Source of the DNA: Bacteroidales bacterium
GTDB lineage: Bacteria; Bacteroidota; Bacteroidia; Bacteroidales; UBA7960
NCBI GenBank assembly: GCA_003557765.1
Contig: PWNO01000126.1
Location: 1-12,025 of the forward strand
Reading direction: 5' to 3'
Length of the DNA: 12,025 nucleotides
The notes below the pieces were generated by a model that made no database searches, was not told the origin of the DNA, and worked only from the letters and a program-made list of their open reading frames with translations. This document shows, one piece after another, positions 1 to 7,798 of the stretch (positions are counted from its first letter, which is position 1; each line of letters begins with the position of its first letter). Position numbers and translations under genes: made by a program.

Positions 1-34
1 ATTTAGCACTCGCTATTCCCCAGCACATGTGAAC

Positions 35-1963
35 CTATTGTTTATCTCCTCCCTTCCAATGCAGGATAGTTTCCTTGTCTTCCACAATGATTTGGTTATC
101 GAGCAGATGGCGCAATACGTTCATTGCTTTTTCTTCTGAGATGTTAATGTCAAGCTTTCTGATTAGCTCCTCCATGCTGATTTGTTCATCCTGGATGTGC
201 TTTCTTATCAGCTCTGTCAGCTGTTTGTATTCGTAGTCTGTCACGCCTGTCTTGTTTTGCTCCTGGCACACATCGCACTGGCCACATCTACGGGCGTTGG
301 TTTCTCCAAAATAGTTCAGCAAGTAGAGGCTCCGGCATGTCGTTACTGAAACCACGTAATCAATCATGGCCTGCATCCGCTGTTTGGCAAACAGCTTGCG
401 CTCCTTGTATACTTCCCTGGAAATGGAGAGGTCTGACACCGCCATGCGCCCTTGCAAGAAGGTGATCAACGGCTTTTCATTCTGTGCTTTATAATGCAGG
501 ATCTGCATCTGGTGCAAGGCATTCAGCATCTTTCTGACCAGCTCTGTGTCGATACCCGAACGCCTGGCAATATCCTGCTCCCTGATCTTGGTAAACTCGG
601 TAAACAAGCCGCTGTAGGACCTTAGTAATACTTTGATGAAGGGATCGTACCTGGGATTGGCTACCTGAAAACGATACAATTCTTCGTTGTTGACCATGAA
701 CATGATGCACGATGGGTTTGACAGCGCTTCTGAAACAGCCAGATAGCCTTCTTTCTCAAGGAATCCCAGGGAATTAAACACAAGAAACGGGTCCAGGTTA
801 TAATGGTTGGCAAAGGCCACCATGTCAAAAGGCAGGCTCTGGTCCTTGCCACTGCCCATGGCCAGCTGGTAATAGTTGCCCAGACAGTTGTAAATGGTCT
901 TGATGTCTTTTAACGGGGGAAAGGATCTCTCGTGAAACTTGCGCAGGTCAATCAGGTCTGATTGGTTAAACAGGAGGATGGCATAAGCCTTGTGGCCATC
1001 TCTGCCACCCCTGCCCGCTTCCTGGAAATAGGCTTCCGGACTGTCGGGCAGGTCCATGTGCACCACAAAGCGCACGTTGGACTTGTCTATTCCCATACCA
1101 AAAGCATTGGTAGAGACGATCACACGCGTTCTTTCCTTCATCCAGGCATCCTGGCGGGCATCACGCTCCCTGCTGTCCAGGCCAGCGTGGTAGAAGTTGG
1201 CACTGATCCCTTGCTGCATAAGCCAGTCAGCAATTTCGCGGGTTCGCTTGCGGTTTCTAACGTAAACGACTCCCGTGCCATTGACGTTATTGGCTACTTT
1301 CAACAGCTTGCGAAGCTTGTCTTCCTCTTTGAAAACCACATAGGCAAGGTTTTTTCGTTCAAAGCTTTTTTGAAAGACTTTGGGTTTGCTGAATCCCAGC
1401 TTGTCCTGGATGTCGGCAACGACTTGCCGTGTAGCTGTGGCGGTCAGGGCCAGCACTGGTGTATGCGGGATAAGCTCCCGCACTTCAGCGATCCGCAGAT
1501 AGGGAGGCCTGAAGTCGTATCCCCACTGGGAGATACAATGGGCCTCATCGATCGCCAGCAGGTTCACTTTCATCTTCACAATCCGGCTACGAATCAGGTC
1601 CGTGGCCAACCGCTCCGGACTCATATACAAAAACTTTACATCGCCGTATACGCAGTTGTCTACCGCATTGTCGATCTCGGCCTTGCTCATGCCATGATAG
1701 ATGCCCACCGCCTTGATGCCCTTGTCGCGCAATGCCTGGACCTGGTCTTTCATCAGTGCGATGAGCGGGCTCACCACAATACACAAACCTTCCATCGACA
1801 TACCAGGCACCTGGTAGCAGAGCGATTTACCACCCCCGGTGGGCAGTAAGGCCAGGGTGTCATTACCATCAATCGCCGACTGGATGATGTCCTCCTGCAT
1901 TGGCCGGAAGGATGAAAAACCCCAGTATTTAAGTAATATGGAATGAAGGTCCGGTTTGCTCAT
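35..1963 (-). CDS. recQ: RecQ-family ATP-dependent DNA helicase (no HRDC domain)
   Basis: This is a 3'-to-5' DNA helicase of the RecQ family, acting in recombination and replication-fork repair. The 642-residue protein shows Walker A PTGGGKS at 41-47, DEAH at 139-142, the RecQ aromatic-rich loop SQWGYDF at 145-151, STNAFGMGIDK at 284-294 and QEAGRGGRDG at 314-323. A zinc module is present with Cys543, Cys560, Cys563 and Cys566. Compared with E. coli RecQ, where the zinc cysteines follow the helicase core almost directly, about 200 residues (340-540) with winged-helix-like character intervene here. The tail after the zinc module is short (about 75 residues) and has no HRDC domain. The ATG at 1963 begins directly with the conserved N-terminal helicase region. 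The gene lies 97 bp after the NTPase fusion gene, with a possible promoter of its own. The family call is secure; the domain order is the unusual point. Confidence 0.95.
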   Translation of the reverse strand: MSKPDLHSILLKYWGFSSFRPMQEDIIQSAIDGNDTLALLPTGGGKSLCYQVPGMSMEGLCIVVSPLIALMKDQVQALRDKGIKAVGIYHGMSKAEIDNAVDNCVYGDVKFLYMSPERLATDLIRSRIVKMKVNLLAIDEAHCISQWGYDFRPPYLRIAEVRELIPHTPVLALTATATRQVVADIQDKLGFSKPKVFQKSFERKNLAYVVFKEEDKLRKLLKVANNVNGTGVVYVRNRKRTREIADWLMQQGISANFYHAGLDSRERDARQDAWMKERTRVIVSTNAFGMGIDKSNVRFVVHMDLPDSPEAYFQEAGRGGRDGHKAYAILLFNQSDLIDLRKFHERSFPPLKDIKTIYNCLGNYYQLAMGSGKDQSLPFDMVAFANHYNLDPFLVFNSLGFLEKEGYLAVSEALSNPSCIMFMVNNEELYRFQVANPRYDPFIKVLLRSYSGLFTEFTKIREQDIARRSGIDTELVRKMLNALHQMQILHYKAQNEKPLITFLQGRMAVSDLSISREVYKERKLFAKQRMQAMIDYVVSVTTCRSLYLLNYFGETNARRCGQCDVCQEQNKTGVTDYEYKQLTELIRKHIQDEQISMEELIRKLDINISEEKAMNVLRHLLDNQIIVEDKETILHWKGGDKQ

Positions 1964-1980
1964 CTGTGTTGGCTATATAC

Positions 1981-1988
1981 CAAAGATA
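1981..1988 (-). promoter_or_regulatory. Possible -7 promoter box for recQ
   Basis: On the minus strand this reads TATCTTTG, which fits the Bacteroidota -7 consensus TAnnTTTG. It lies 17 bp upstream of the recQ start codon, so the leader would be very short (roughly 10 nt). I find no matching TTG/TTTG -33 element at the usual 19-21 bp spacing, so the call rests on one short motif. It would allow recQ to be transcribed independently of the dms operon. Confidence 0.3.
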
Positions 1989-2060
1989 AGGATAATTTAT
2001 TTATGTTTGTTTGTGGATTTTACCCTTTGGTGGAGATTTAAAGGTAAGCGGTGGGCATCG

Positions 2061-3770
2061 CTAACGCAACGCCAGGATATCCCTTGCCAGGTCTTCCGGC
2101 TTGGTATCCTGTGCCGCATAGGTGGCTGTAAGACTCCGTTTGTACCTTTTGATGGAAGCATCGATGCAGGACGGCCGGATCACCAGTACCGCCGGTTTAT
2201 TGAGTACCGGGAGGATGTTTTGCAGGACCTTGTCCCATCCTTGTCCCCGCAACTCAAAGGGGCCGATCTCATCTACCAGCAGGACCTCTGCTTCTTGCAG
2301 TCGTTCTGGCTCAAGTGCTGCTTCGCCCAAAGCGACGCCCTGATCAAAAAAGCGAAACTTTCCGGGTGTATCGGAAGCCACGGTTTCATCGCGCTGGCAA
2401 AGCACAGATTGTTTGCCAGTTTGCAGATCCCTGACTGCATAGCCGTTCCGGACCTGGTTTTCAAACAGTGCAGGCTGCAGGATCCCGGCCAACTTATGCC
2501 CGCGGGAGGCAAGGACTTCTGCCACCTGGCTGAGCAAGGTGGTTTTTCCGGAGCCTTTCTCGCCGGTGATGATGACGGTGGGGGCGGGATTGGCAAACTG
2601 ATCGCGCATATACTCCAGGGCGTGTTCCATGCCGGCCACCATCTGTGTCAACACGTTTGCGGGACGTCGCCAGGCCTCTTTGCCCGGTAGCGTGTTGATG
2701 ATCAGGGGGGTAGTCTGGAATGCCACGCGCACCGCCGCGAGGAAGGGCTGCATCCTTCGGCTGCCAAAAATCACCCGCATCTCCGGTCGCTGCAACTCCT
2801 GGCTGATGATGCTGAACCCACCAATGACATATATGGCGCGCATGCCCATCTGTACGCCGACCCACATCCCGGATGTGCTGAAGCCCTGTGTGTTTTCCAG
2901 TAACAGCCCGGAGAGACCGATCATGATGGCCAGGGCAAGCCAGAAGCCCCGCTTCTTGGCCAGGCGCAGCATGGTGTGCTTGTTGTAAAGCCACCAGACC
3001 AATAAGAATAGGGCCAGCACGGCCCCGCTTTGTCCTGCGGGAAGCACGTTGATGCTGTACAAACCGCCGCCCAGCAAAAGAAGGATACCTCCCAGGCGCA
3101 GGAAAAGGTGATATACGGGCCGTTCTGTTGAAGTATTTTCTGGCATTTGCGGTGTCTCTTTCCCGTTTTGGGCACCAGGATCCAGCCGCCAGGTGTGCTT
3201 TTGCTGCCTGGCCGAACGTGAAATGATGATTCCCAGGATGCCGGCAGCCGCGCCCCAGGCAAAAAACAGTGCCCAAAGGATCAGGATGGGACCCCAGTAG
3301 CTATTCGTCTGCCAGGCAGTCTGGCTGACAAAATAATCAATGAGATGTTGGTATAATGTGATCAGTGAACTGCCGTAGAGGATGATGGTGGAAAGGATGC
3401 GGTAAAAAAGGTTCCAGCTTACGGCCAGGCCGCCTCCGATAACATAACCCAGCTGACTGCGGCGGGTGGCCATCAGTGCGGTTTCCATCAACAAGGCCTG
3501 CATGAAAATCGACAACATGGGTCCCAGAATCACCGGACTGGGTGAAAGCGTTTTCAGCGCAGCACAGATCAATCCGGCACGGATCAATAACCCGCGCTCC
3601 GGCCACAACCGGTGTCCCGAAACCATCAGGATAATTCCAATAGCAGTCAGCATGTTGCCGCTGAAAGGCATACGAAGGTTGTGCAGAAAACTACCCAGTA
3701 CGATCTCCGACGCACCCCAGAGGCTGCCAATGACGGCGGCCTTGATCCAGATGTCACGGTCCAGTTTCAT
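2061..3770 (-). CDS. Membrane protein fused to a THEP1-like P-loop NTPase (ECF-transporter-like architecture)
   Basis: I recognise the C-terminal domain but not the whole protein. From the chosen ATG it has 569 residues. Residues 1-185 hold about six hydrophobic segments (for example 7-27, 38-52, 62-75, 80-100, 108-133, 160-183) and resemble an ECF-transporter S component. A polar linker spans 186-215. Residues 220-325 hold four more helices (222-240, 248-263, 276-291, 303-325), followed by an amphipathic stretch to about 395 that is weakly EcfT-like. Residues 397-569 form a full-length THEP1-type nucleoside triphosphatase (NTPase_1), with Walker A GEKGSGKT at 403-410 and Walker B/family signature LLVDEIGPFEL at 497-507. 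An upstream ATG at 3887 is in frame, but it would overlap dmsC by 70 bp and add a non-hydrophobic, low-quality N-terminus. ATG 3770 leaves a 47-bp gap after dmsC and places the first helix normally. Operon position suggests a role beside the DMSO-reductase-type enzyme. Transport, cofactor supply or regulation are all possible. Confidence 0.8.
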   Translation of the reverse strand: MKLDRDIWIKAAVIGSLWGASEIVLGSFLHNLRMPFSGNMLTAIGIILMVSGHRLWPERGLLIRAGLICAALKTLSPSPVILGPMLSIFMQALLMETALMATRRSQLGYVIGGGLAVSWNLFYRILSTIILYGSSLITLYQHLIDYFVSQTAWQTNSYWGPILILWALFFAWGAAAGILGIIISRSARQQKHTWRLDPGAQNGKETPQMPENTSTERPVYHLFLRLGGILLLLGGGLYSINVLPAGQSGAVLALFLLVWWLYNKHTMLRLAKKRGFWLALAIMIGLSGLLLENTQGFSTSGMWVGVQMGMRAIYVIGGFSIISQELQRPEMRVIFGSRRMQPFLAAVRVAFQTTPLIINTLPGKEAWRRPANVLTQMVAGMEHALEYMRDQFANPAPTVIITGEKGSGKTTLLSQVAEVLASRGHKLAGILQPALFENQVRNGYAVRDLQTGKQSVLCQRDETVASDTPGKFRFFDQGVALGEAALEPERLQEAEVLLVDEIGPFELRGQGWDKVLQNILPVLNKPAVLVIRPSCIDASIKRYKRSLTATYAAQDTKPEDLARDILALR

Positions 3771-3817
3771 TGTAATATTCAATGTTTTGTTTGATGTGTG
3801 TGCAACACAATCAATCC

Positions 3818-4690
3818 CTAAACGCCTACCCGGAAATAGCTTGCATAAAACAAATACCTCCCGGCCAGTTCTGAAATGAACAGGCAAGCCACAGCGATGT
3901 AAATCATTATGGAGGATGCACCACCGGGGTGGGGAAGCTGATAAGCAATCCAGTATGCGAGGGCACTATAGCCGGCATGCAGGAAAAAGATTCTCAGGGT
4001 TTGCCAGTTGCCTGATACCACGGAGGTTGGCAGGTTGCCGGTAACGGCGCCAATGTCGGGTTGCAGCAGGAACATATTCAGGAGTCCGATAAAAACCGCC
4101 GCTGTGATCATGAAAAACAAGACCGACTGCATTTGTGCAATGCCGGGGAGTGTCGATTTGCCTGAAGCCAGCATTGCCGTGACGACCAGGGCGACCCCTC
4201 CGCCGAGCATCAGGGCGGTGTTAAAAAAGGCAATGGGCGTGGATGGCGTGTCCCATAATGGCACGGTAGGGATCATGTACACTTTCGGAATGGCCCACAT
4301 AAACACCAGGCCAACGATGAGGGAGGCCAGGAACAGCTGGTTGAAGAGGTTGCGGTGTGGAAGACTATACCGGGCAGAGGTGTAACAGAGGATGAGCGTA
4401 AGAAGGAAAAGTGAGGCCAGCAGGATTTCCCGGCTAAGCCAGGAGGTGCGGACGTTACTCATTGCATACACAGCGTGCTGTGGCATGGAGAGGTGAAGAA
4501 AAGACAACAGCAGGGCGACGCCCATGCTGCCCATGGCGGTCAGGAGCAAGATCCGCTTTAATGATTCTGCCGTTTCCGTTTCCATGTTCCGTATGGTGAT
4601 CCACAGGATCAGCATACCAATCAAAATGCCCACGCTGATCTGCGACAGCATGGTGAAAAATACCAGTGGCCATTCGTTTGAGCTCATCAT
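3818..4690 (-). CDS. dmsC: DmsC-family membrane anchor subunit of a DMSO-reductase-type oxidoreductase
   Basis: This integral membrane subunit anchors the DmsAB catalytic dimer and oxidises menaquinol. The 290-residue length is close to E. coli DmsC (287). Eight hydrophobic helices are visible, roughly 9-33, 46-66, 87-105, 115-135, 152-173, 188-209, 231-250 and 260-281. The start NEWPLVFFTMLSQISVG is typical of the family. His66, in SFLHLSMPQHA, aligns with the menaquinol-binding His65 of E. coli DmsC, and the C-terminal SELAGRYLFY motif is also family-like. No haem-ligating pattern is expected in this family. The start codon overlaps the dmsB stop codon in an ATGA arrangement, indicating translational coupling. 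A second ATG follows directly (4687), so the exact start could be one codon later. The assignment to the DmsC family is firm, but the physiological substrate of the complex is unknown. Confidence 0.92.
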   Translation of the reverse strand: MMSSNEWPLVFFTMLSQISVGILIGMLILWITIRNMETETAESLKRILLLTAMGSMGVALLLSFLHLSMPQHAVYAMSNVRTSWLSREILLASLFLLTLILCYTSARYSLPHRNLFNQLFLASLIVGLVFMWAIPKVYMIPTVPLWDTPSTPIAFFNTALMLGGGVALVVTAMLASGKSTLPGIAQMQSVLFFMITAAVFIGLLNMFLLQPDIGAVTGNLPTSVVSGNWQTLRIFFLHAGYSALAYWIAYQLPHPGGASSIMIYIAVACLFISELAGRYLFYASYFRVGV

Positions 4691-5304
4691 ATCACTTCCT
4701 CTTTATTGATGATTGTCAGTTCTTTGGTGTCGTAGTTCCGGGCATCCCTGTGTGGTTTGATCACCACGGCCGGCTTGGTGTAGGTATCGGCCGGCAGCGG
4801 AAAGTACTCCCGGTGGCGTCCATATTTTTTCTCCAGTTCATCCAGCTCACCAAAATCGAGCACGCGCATCGGGCAGGCAGAAATACATGAAGGGGCCTTG
4901 CCTTCTTCCAGGTAGTCAGCACAGAACGTACATTTGGTCATCACTTTTTTGGCCGGATCAAACTGCAGCGCACCGTAAGGACAGGTCCATTCGCAATATT
5001 TGCATCCCATGCACCGGTCATAATCGATTAGTACGATCCCCTTCTCATCCTTAATGATGGCTTTATTCGGGCAGGATGTCTTGCAGATGGGGTCTTCACA
5101 GTGGTTGCAAGCCATGCTTACATGGTAGGCTTGAATATTTGGAATCCATGCCGGCCCGTTGCGGATCCAGTCGCCGCCACATACTTCATACACCCGCCGC
5201 CAGCGAACAGCCATGGGCGAATCGTGCTTATCCTTGCACGCTACCTGGCAGGTTTTGCAACCTGAACACGCCGAGGCGTCAAAATAAAAGGCAAGTTGTG
5301 TCAT
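4687..5304 (-). CDS. dmsB: DmsB-type four-[4Fe-4S] ferredoxin-like electron-transfer subunit
   Basis: This subunit carries electrons from the DmsC anchor to the molybdenum subunit DmsA. The 205-residue protein retains all sixteen cysteines expected for four [4Fe-4S] clusters: Cys13/16/19/23, Cys66/69/74/78, Cys98/101/104/108 and Cys125/128/140/144. It starts within the family signature (LAFYFDASACSGCKTCQVAC) and matches E. coli DmsB closely in length. No signal peptide is seen, as expected for a subunit that is folded with DmsA and exported as a passenger on the DmsA Tat signal. It lies 61 bp after dmsA and overlaps dmsC by 4 bp. Only 7 nt separate its ATG from an array of five octamer repeats that occupies the ribosome-binding region. 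Confidence 0.95.
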   Translation of the reverse strand: MTQLAFYFDASACSGCKTCQVACKDKHDSPMAVRWRRVYEVCGGDWIRNGPAWIPNIQAYHVSMACNHCEDPICKTSCPNKAIIKDEKGIVLIDYDRCMGCKYCEWTCPYGALQFDPAKKVMTKCTFCADYLEEGKAPSCISACPMRVLDFGELDELEKKYGRHREYFPLPADTYTKPAVVIKPHRDARNYDTKELTIINKEEVI

Positions 5305-5311
5305 GTTTACA

Positions 5312-5351
5312 TAAATGTCTAAAAGTCAAAAAGTCGAAAGGTCGAAAAGTC
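5312..5351 (-). repeat. Five tandem degenerate octamers upstream of dmsB
   Basis: Read on the plus strand, five adjacent 8-base units occupy this stretch: TAAATGTC, TAAAAGTC, AAAAAGTC, GAAAGGTC and GAAAAGTC (consensus NAAAAGTC). On the transcribed strand the unit is GACTTTTN. The array fills most of the 61-bp dmsA-dmsB gap and ends 7 nt before the dmsB ATG. A sister array of the same unit and the same copy number lies upstream of dmsA. The function is unknown; replication slippage, protein binding, or an effect on translation initiation are possible. Confidence 0.85.
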
Positions 5352-5365
5352 CGGTAACCCAAAAA

Positions 5366-7792
5366 TCAGCACGGCTCAACCTCCACCATAATCGTATGCT
5401 GTGCATTGCCAAACGCCAGGGGTGTCCACCGGTGGCTGGTCAGCACATTGACGTTTCCGCGGCGATCCACTCCATCCTCATCGGGCTGCCACCAGGCTCC
5501 CTGGGGGATGTTGACCACGCCGGGCATGATCTTATTGGTGATTCGGCAAGGCATGCGGATTTTTCCCCGGTCATTGTAAACCAGCACCTCCTCACCATTG
5601 CGGATGCCCCGGGAATCTGCATCCAGCGGATTGATAAACAGCCGCTGCGGAAAGGCTTCTTCCAGCCAGTCGATGCCATCGTGTGTCGAGTGCACCCTGG
5701 ACATGTAATGGTGGCCGATCGCCTGCAGGGGATAGCGTTTGCTTTCCTCGCCGAAAGGGCTCTCCCACTCACGGATATATTTAGGCACCGCCGGGATCGT
5801 CTCCGGCTTGCCCATGTCGTAAAGCTGTTTGGAAAAGATTTCAATCTTACCCGATGGCGTGTTGAGTGGATGACGCTCAGGGTCTTTCCTGAAATCCCTG
5901 AATGCCACTTTCGGTTCGTGAATGGGTCGGGTATAGACGCCCCTGTTCATTTCGTGCAACTTCTCCAGGTCGGGAATGTCGGGGAATCGGGTGTTTTTAT
6001 AATATTTCACCGCCCACTCGATCCAGTCCTTCTCATCTCTCCCAAGGGTATATTCGCCTTTGATCCCCAGTCTGTCTGCGATCTCCGCGGCGATCTGGTA
6101 ATCGCTTTTGGTTTCTGCAGGCATTTCGAGCACCTGGGGCATCAGGATCACCTCATCGCCATATTTCCAGCCGTCTTCGAGTCCCCACATCTCAAACTGC
6201 GTGCATACGGGAAGCACCAGGTCAGCAAATTTTGCCGAGGGTGTCATGAATTGGTCCTGCACGGCGATAAATTCCACCAGGCTTTCATCCTGCAGGATCC
6301 TGGCGCTGCGGTTGGTGTCCGCGTGCTGGTTTATGAGGATGTTGGAGGCTACGCACCAGATCATCTTGATGTTGTTGTCCAGCTTTTCGGCGCCGATCAC
6401 GCCATCTTCCTGACCCATTTCCTTGCCCCTGAGGATGGCTTCAGTCCACAGGAAGACGGGTATGGTGGCACTTACCGGGTTCCTTCCTGTGGGAAAGATA
6501 TTCCAGAAGGGCCCTCCGTCGTCGGCCTGCAGTGCGATGCCGCTGGCCCATCCGCCCGGGATACCGACATTGCCGGTGATGGCAGACAAGACGCACCCGC
6601 CCAGCACGGGTTGTTCACCATACGCCCGGCGCTGCATGCCGTATCCCTGGTATAGCATGGCCGGTTTGATGGAGGCATACTCACGTGCAATACGGATGAT
6701 GGTGCGCCGGGGAATTCCAGTGATGGCTTCCGCCCATTCCGGGGTCTTGGGTTGTCCGTCGCGCGTGCCGAAGATGTAATCGGAATAGCTTTCCTCACCC
6801 TCCAGGCCTTCGGGCATCTGGCTCTTGTCGAAGCCCACGCAGCAACGCTGGATGAAGCCTCTGTCGTGCAGGTCTTCCGAGATGATGACGTGGGCCATGG
6901 CACTCATGAGTGCTGTATCCGTGCCCGGACGTATGGGAATCCACTCGTCGGCAAGTGCGGTGGCGCTCATGCTCATCCGGGGGTCGATGCAGATGATGCG
7001 GGCACCGTTTTCGCGAGCCTTCTTGAGAAAATACTCTGAATTGGTGCCATCGCGCATCTCTGCGGGGTTCCATCCCCACATGATGATGTATTTCGAGTTG
7101 ACCCAGTCTTGTCGTTGGTTGCCTGTGACACCGGTACCATAGACATATGGCGTGGCCCGGCTGATGCAGGCCCAGCTGTAACTGTTATAAAATCCCAGTG
7201 AACCGCCATACAAATTCATTAGCCTGGCTGCCGTCTGCCTGCCATTTGTCTGGTTATAACTGCCCGTGCCGTATGGTACCAATATAGCCGAGTTGCCATA
7301 TTCTTTTTTGACCCTCCTGATTTCGGAGGCCATCATGTCGAGGGCTTCTTCCCAACTGATCCGTTCAAATTTGCCTTCACCGCGTTTACCAATGCGTTTC
7401 AAGGGGTACTTCAGCCGGTCCTTGTGGTATTGGCGCCTGCGGTATGCACGACCCCGGATGCAGGCCCGCAGTTGCGGATCGCTGATGTCGTCTCCGGGCC
7501 GATCGTCGGTTTCAATCCGGACGATCTCGTCTTCTTTCACATACAATTTGAGTACACAACGCCCCCCACAGTTGTGGGCTGGACATCCGGCCCGGACGAT
7601 AACCGTGCCGTCGGACTCCAGGCGTCCGGGTAAGCGAATACCCTTCCTACGATCACCGCAGCCAAGCAGGGATCCAAAGCCGGCCATACCACCAGCAAAC
7701 AAAGCCCCGGTCTTAAGGAAACAACGGCGATCCATGCCCTGTTCGTCAGGGTTACCCCCTGGTGTCCGGTAGTTTGGATCAAATTCTTTCAT
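5366..7792 (-). CDS. dmsA: DmsA-family molybdopterin oxidoreductase, Tat-exported catalytic subunit
   Basis: This is the Mo-bis(PGD) catalytic subunit of a DMSO-reductase-type respiratory complex, likely working in the periplasm. The 808 residues begin with a twin-arginine signal (DRRCFLKTG at 21-29) and a hydrophobic stretch ending in LLGC (42-45), which could also act as a lipobox. The FS0 cluster cysteines are Cys70, Cys75, Cys79 and Cys111, with an Arg three residues later in the CIRGRAYRRR segment, as in E. coli DmsA. Conserved DmsA blocks follow: DRLKYPLKRIGKRGEGKFERISWEEA, YGTGSYNQ, and LMNLYGGSL leading to Ser206 (YNSYSWACI), which aligns with the Mo-ligand serine of DmsA. DEWIPIRPGTD (282-292) and the C-terminal cofactor-binding fold, starting near HPLNTPSGKIEIFS, complete it. 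Met20 is an alternative start directly before the RR motif. Substrate specificity cannot be assigned from sequence. No TorD/DmsD-type maturation chaperone gene is in the window. Confidence 0.95.
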   Translation of the reverse strand: MKEFDPNYRTPGGNPDEQGMDRRCFLKTGALFAGGMAGFGSLLGCGDRRKGIRLPGRLESDGTVIVRAGCPAHNCGGRCVLKLYVKEDEIVRIETDDRPGDDISDPQLRACIRGRAYRRRQYHKDRLKYPLKRIGKRGEGKFERISWEEALDMMASEIRRVKKEYGNSAILVPYGTGSYNQTNGRQTAARLMNLYGGSLGFYNSYSWACISRATPYVYGTGVTGNQRQDWVNSKYIIMWGWNPAEMRDGTNSEYFLKKARENGARIICIDPRMSMSATALADEWIPIRPGTDTALMSAMAHVIISEDLHDRGFIQRCCVGFDKSQMPEGLEGEESYSDYIFGTRDGQPKTPEWAEAITGIPRRTIIRIAREYASIKPAMLYQGYGMQRRAYGEQPVLGGCVLSAITGNVGIPGGWASGIALQADDGGPFWNIFPTGRNPVSATIPVFLWTEAILRGKEMGQEDGVIGAEKLDNNIKMIWCVASNILINQHADTNRSARILQDESLVEFIAVQDQFMTPSAKFADLVLPVCTQFEMWGLEDGWKYGDEVILMPQVLEMPAETKSDYQIAAEIADRLGIKGEYTLGRDEKDWIEWAVKYYKNTRFPDIPDLEKLHEMNRGVYTRPIHEPKVAFRDFRKDPERHPLNTPSGKIEIFSKQLYDMGKPETIPAVPKYIREWESPFGEESKRYPLQAIGHHYMSRVHSTHDGIDWLEEAFPQRLFINPLDADSRGIRNGEEVLVYNDRGKIRMPCRITNKIMPGVVNIPQGAWWQPDEDGVDRRGNVNVLTSHRWTPLAFGNAQHTIMVEVEPC

Positions 7793-7798
7793 AAGACG

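Noticed and set aside
962..1849. Open frame of 295 codons on the plus strand inside recQ
   Set aside because: It lies antisense to unmistakable RecQ helicase motifs, shows no recognisable domain, and is explained by the codon structure of the opposite strand.
1964..2060. Terminator between the fusion gene and recQ
   Set aside because: Only a weak AGCG/CGCT pairing near the fusion stop codon could be found, without a following T-run.
3771..3887. Longer start for the membrane-NTPase fusion gene at ATG 3887, adding 39 residues
   Set aside because: The extension overlaps dmsC by 70 bp in another frame, reads as a polar sequence unlike a membrane-protein N-terminus, and the ATG at 3770 directly precedes the first membrane segment.
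5315..6655. Open frame of 446 codons on the plus strand across dmsA
   Set aside because: It is antisense to conserved DmsA cofactor-binding segments, begins inside the octamer repeat array, and has no recognisable family features.
3818..7792. Assignment of the complex to a specific substrate such as DMSO, TMAO, selenate or arsenate
   Set aside because: The family and subunit plan are clear, but no residue pattern visible here decides the terminal acceptor; the dms symbols denote the family only.
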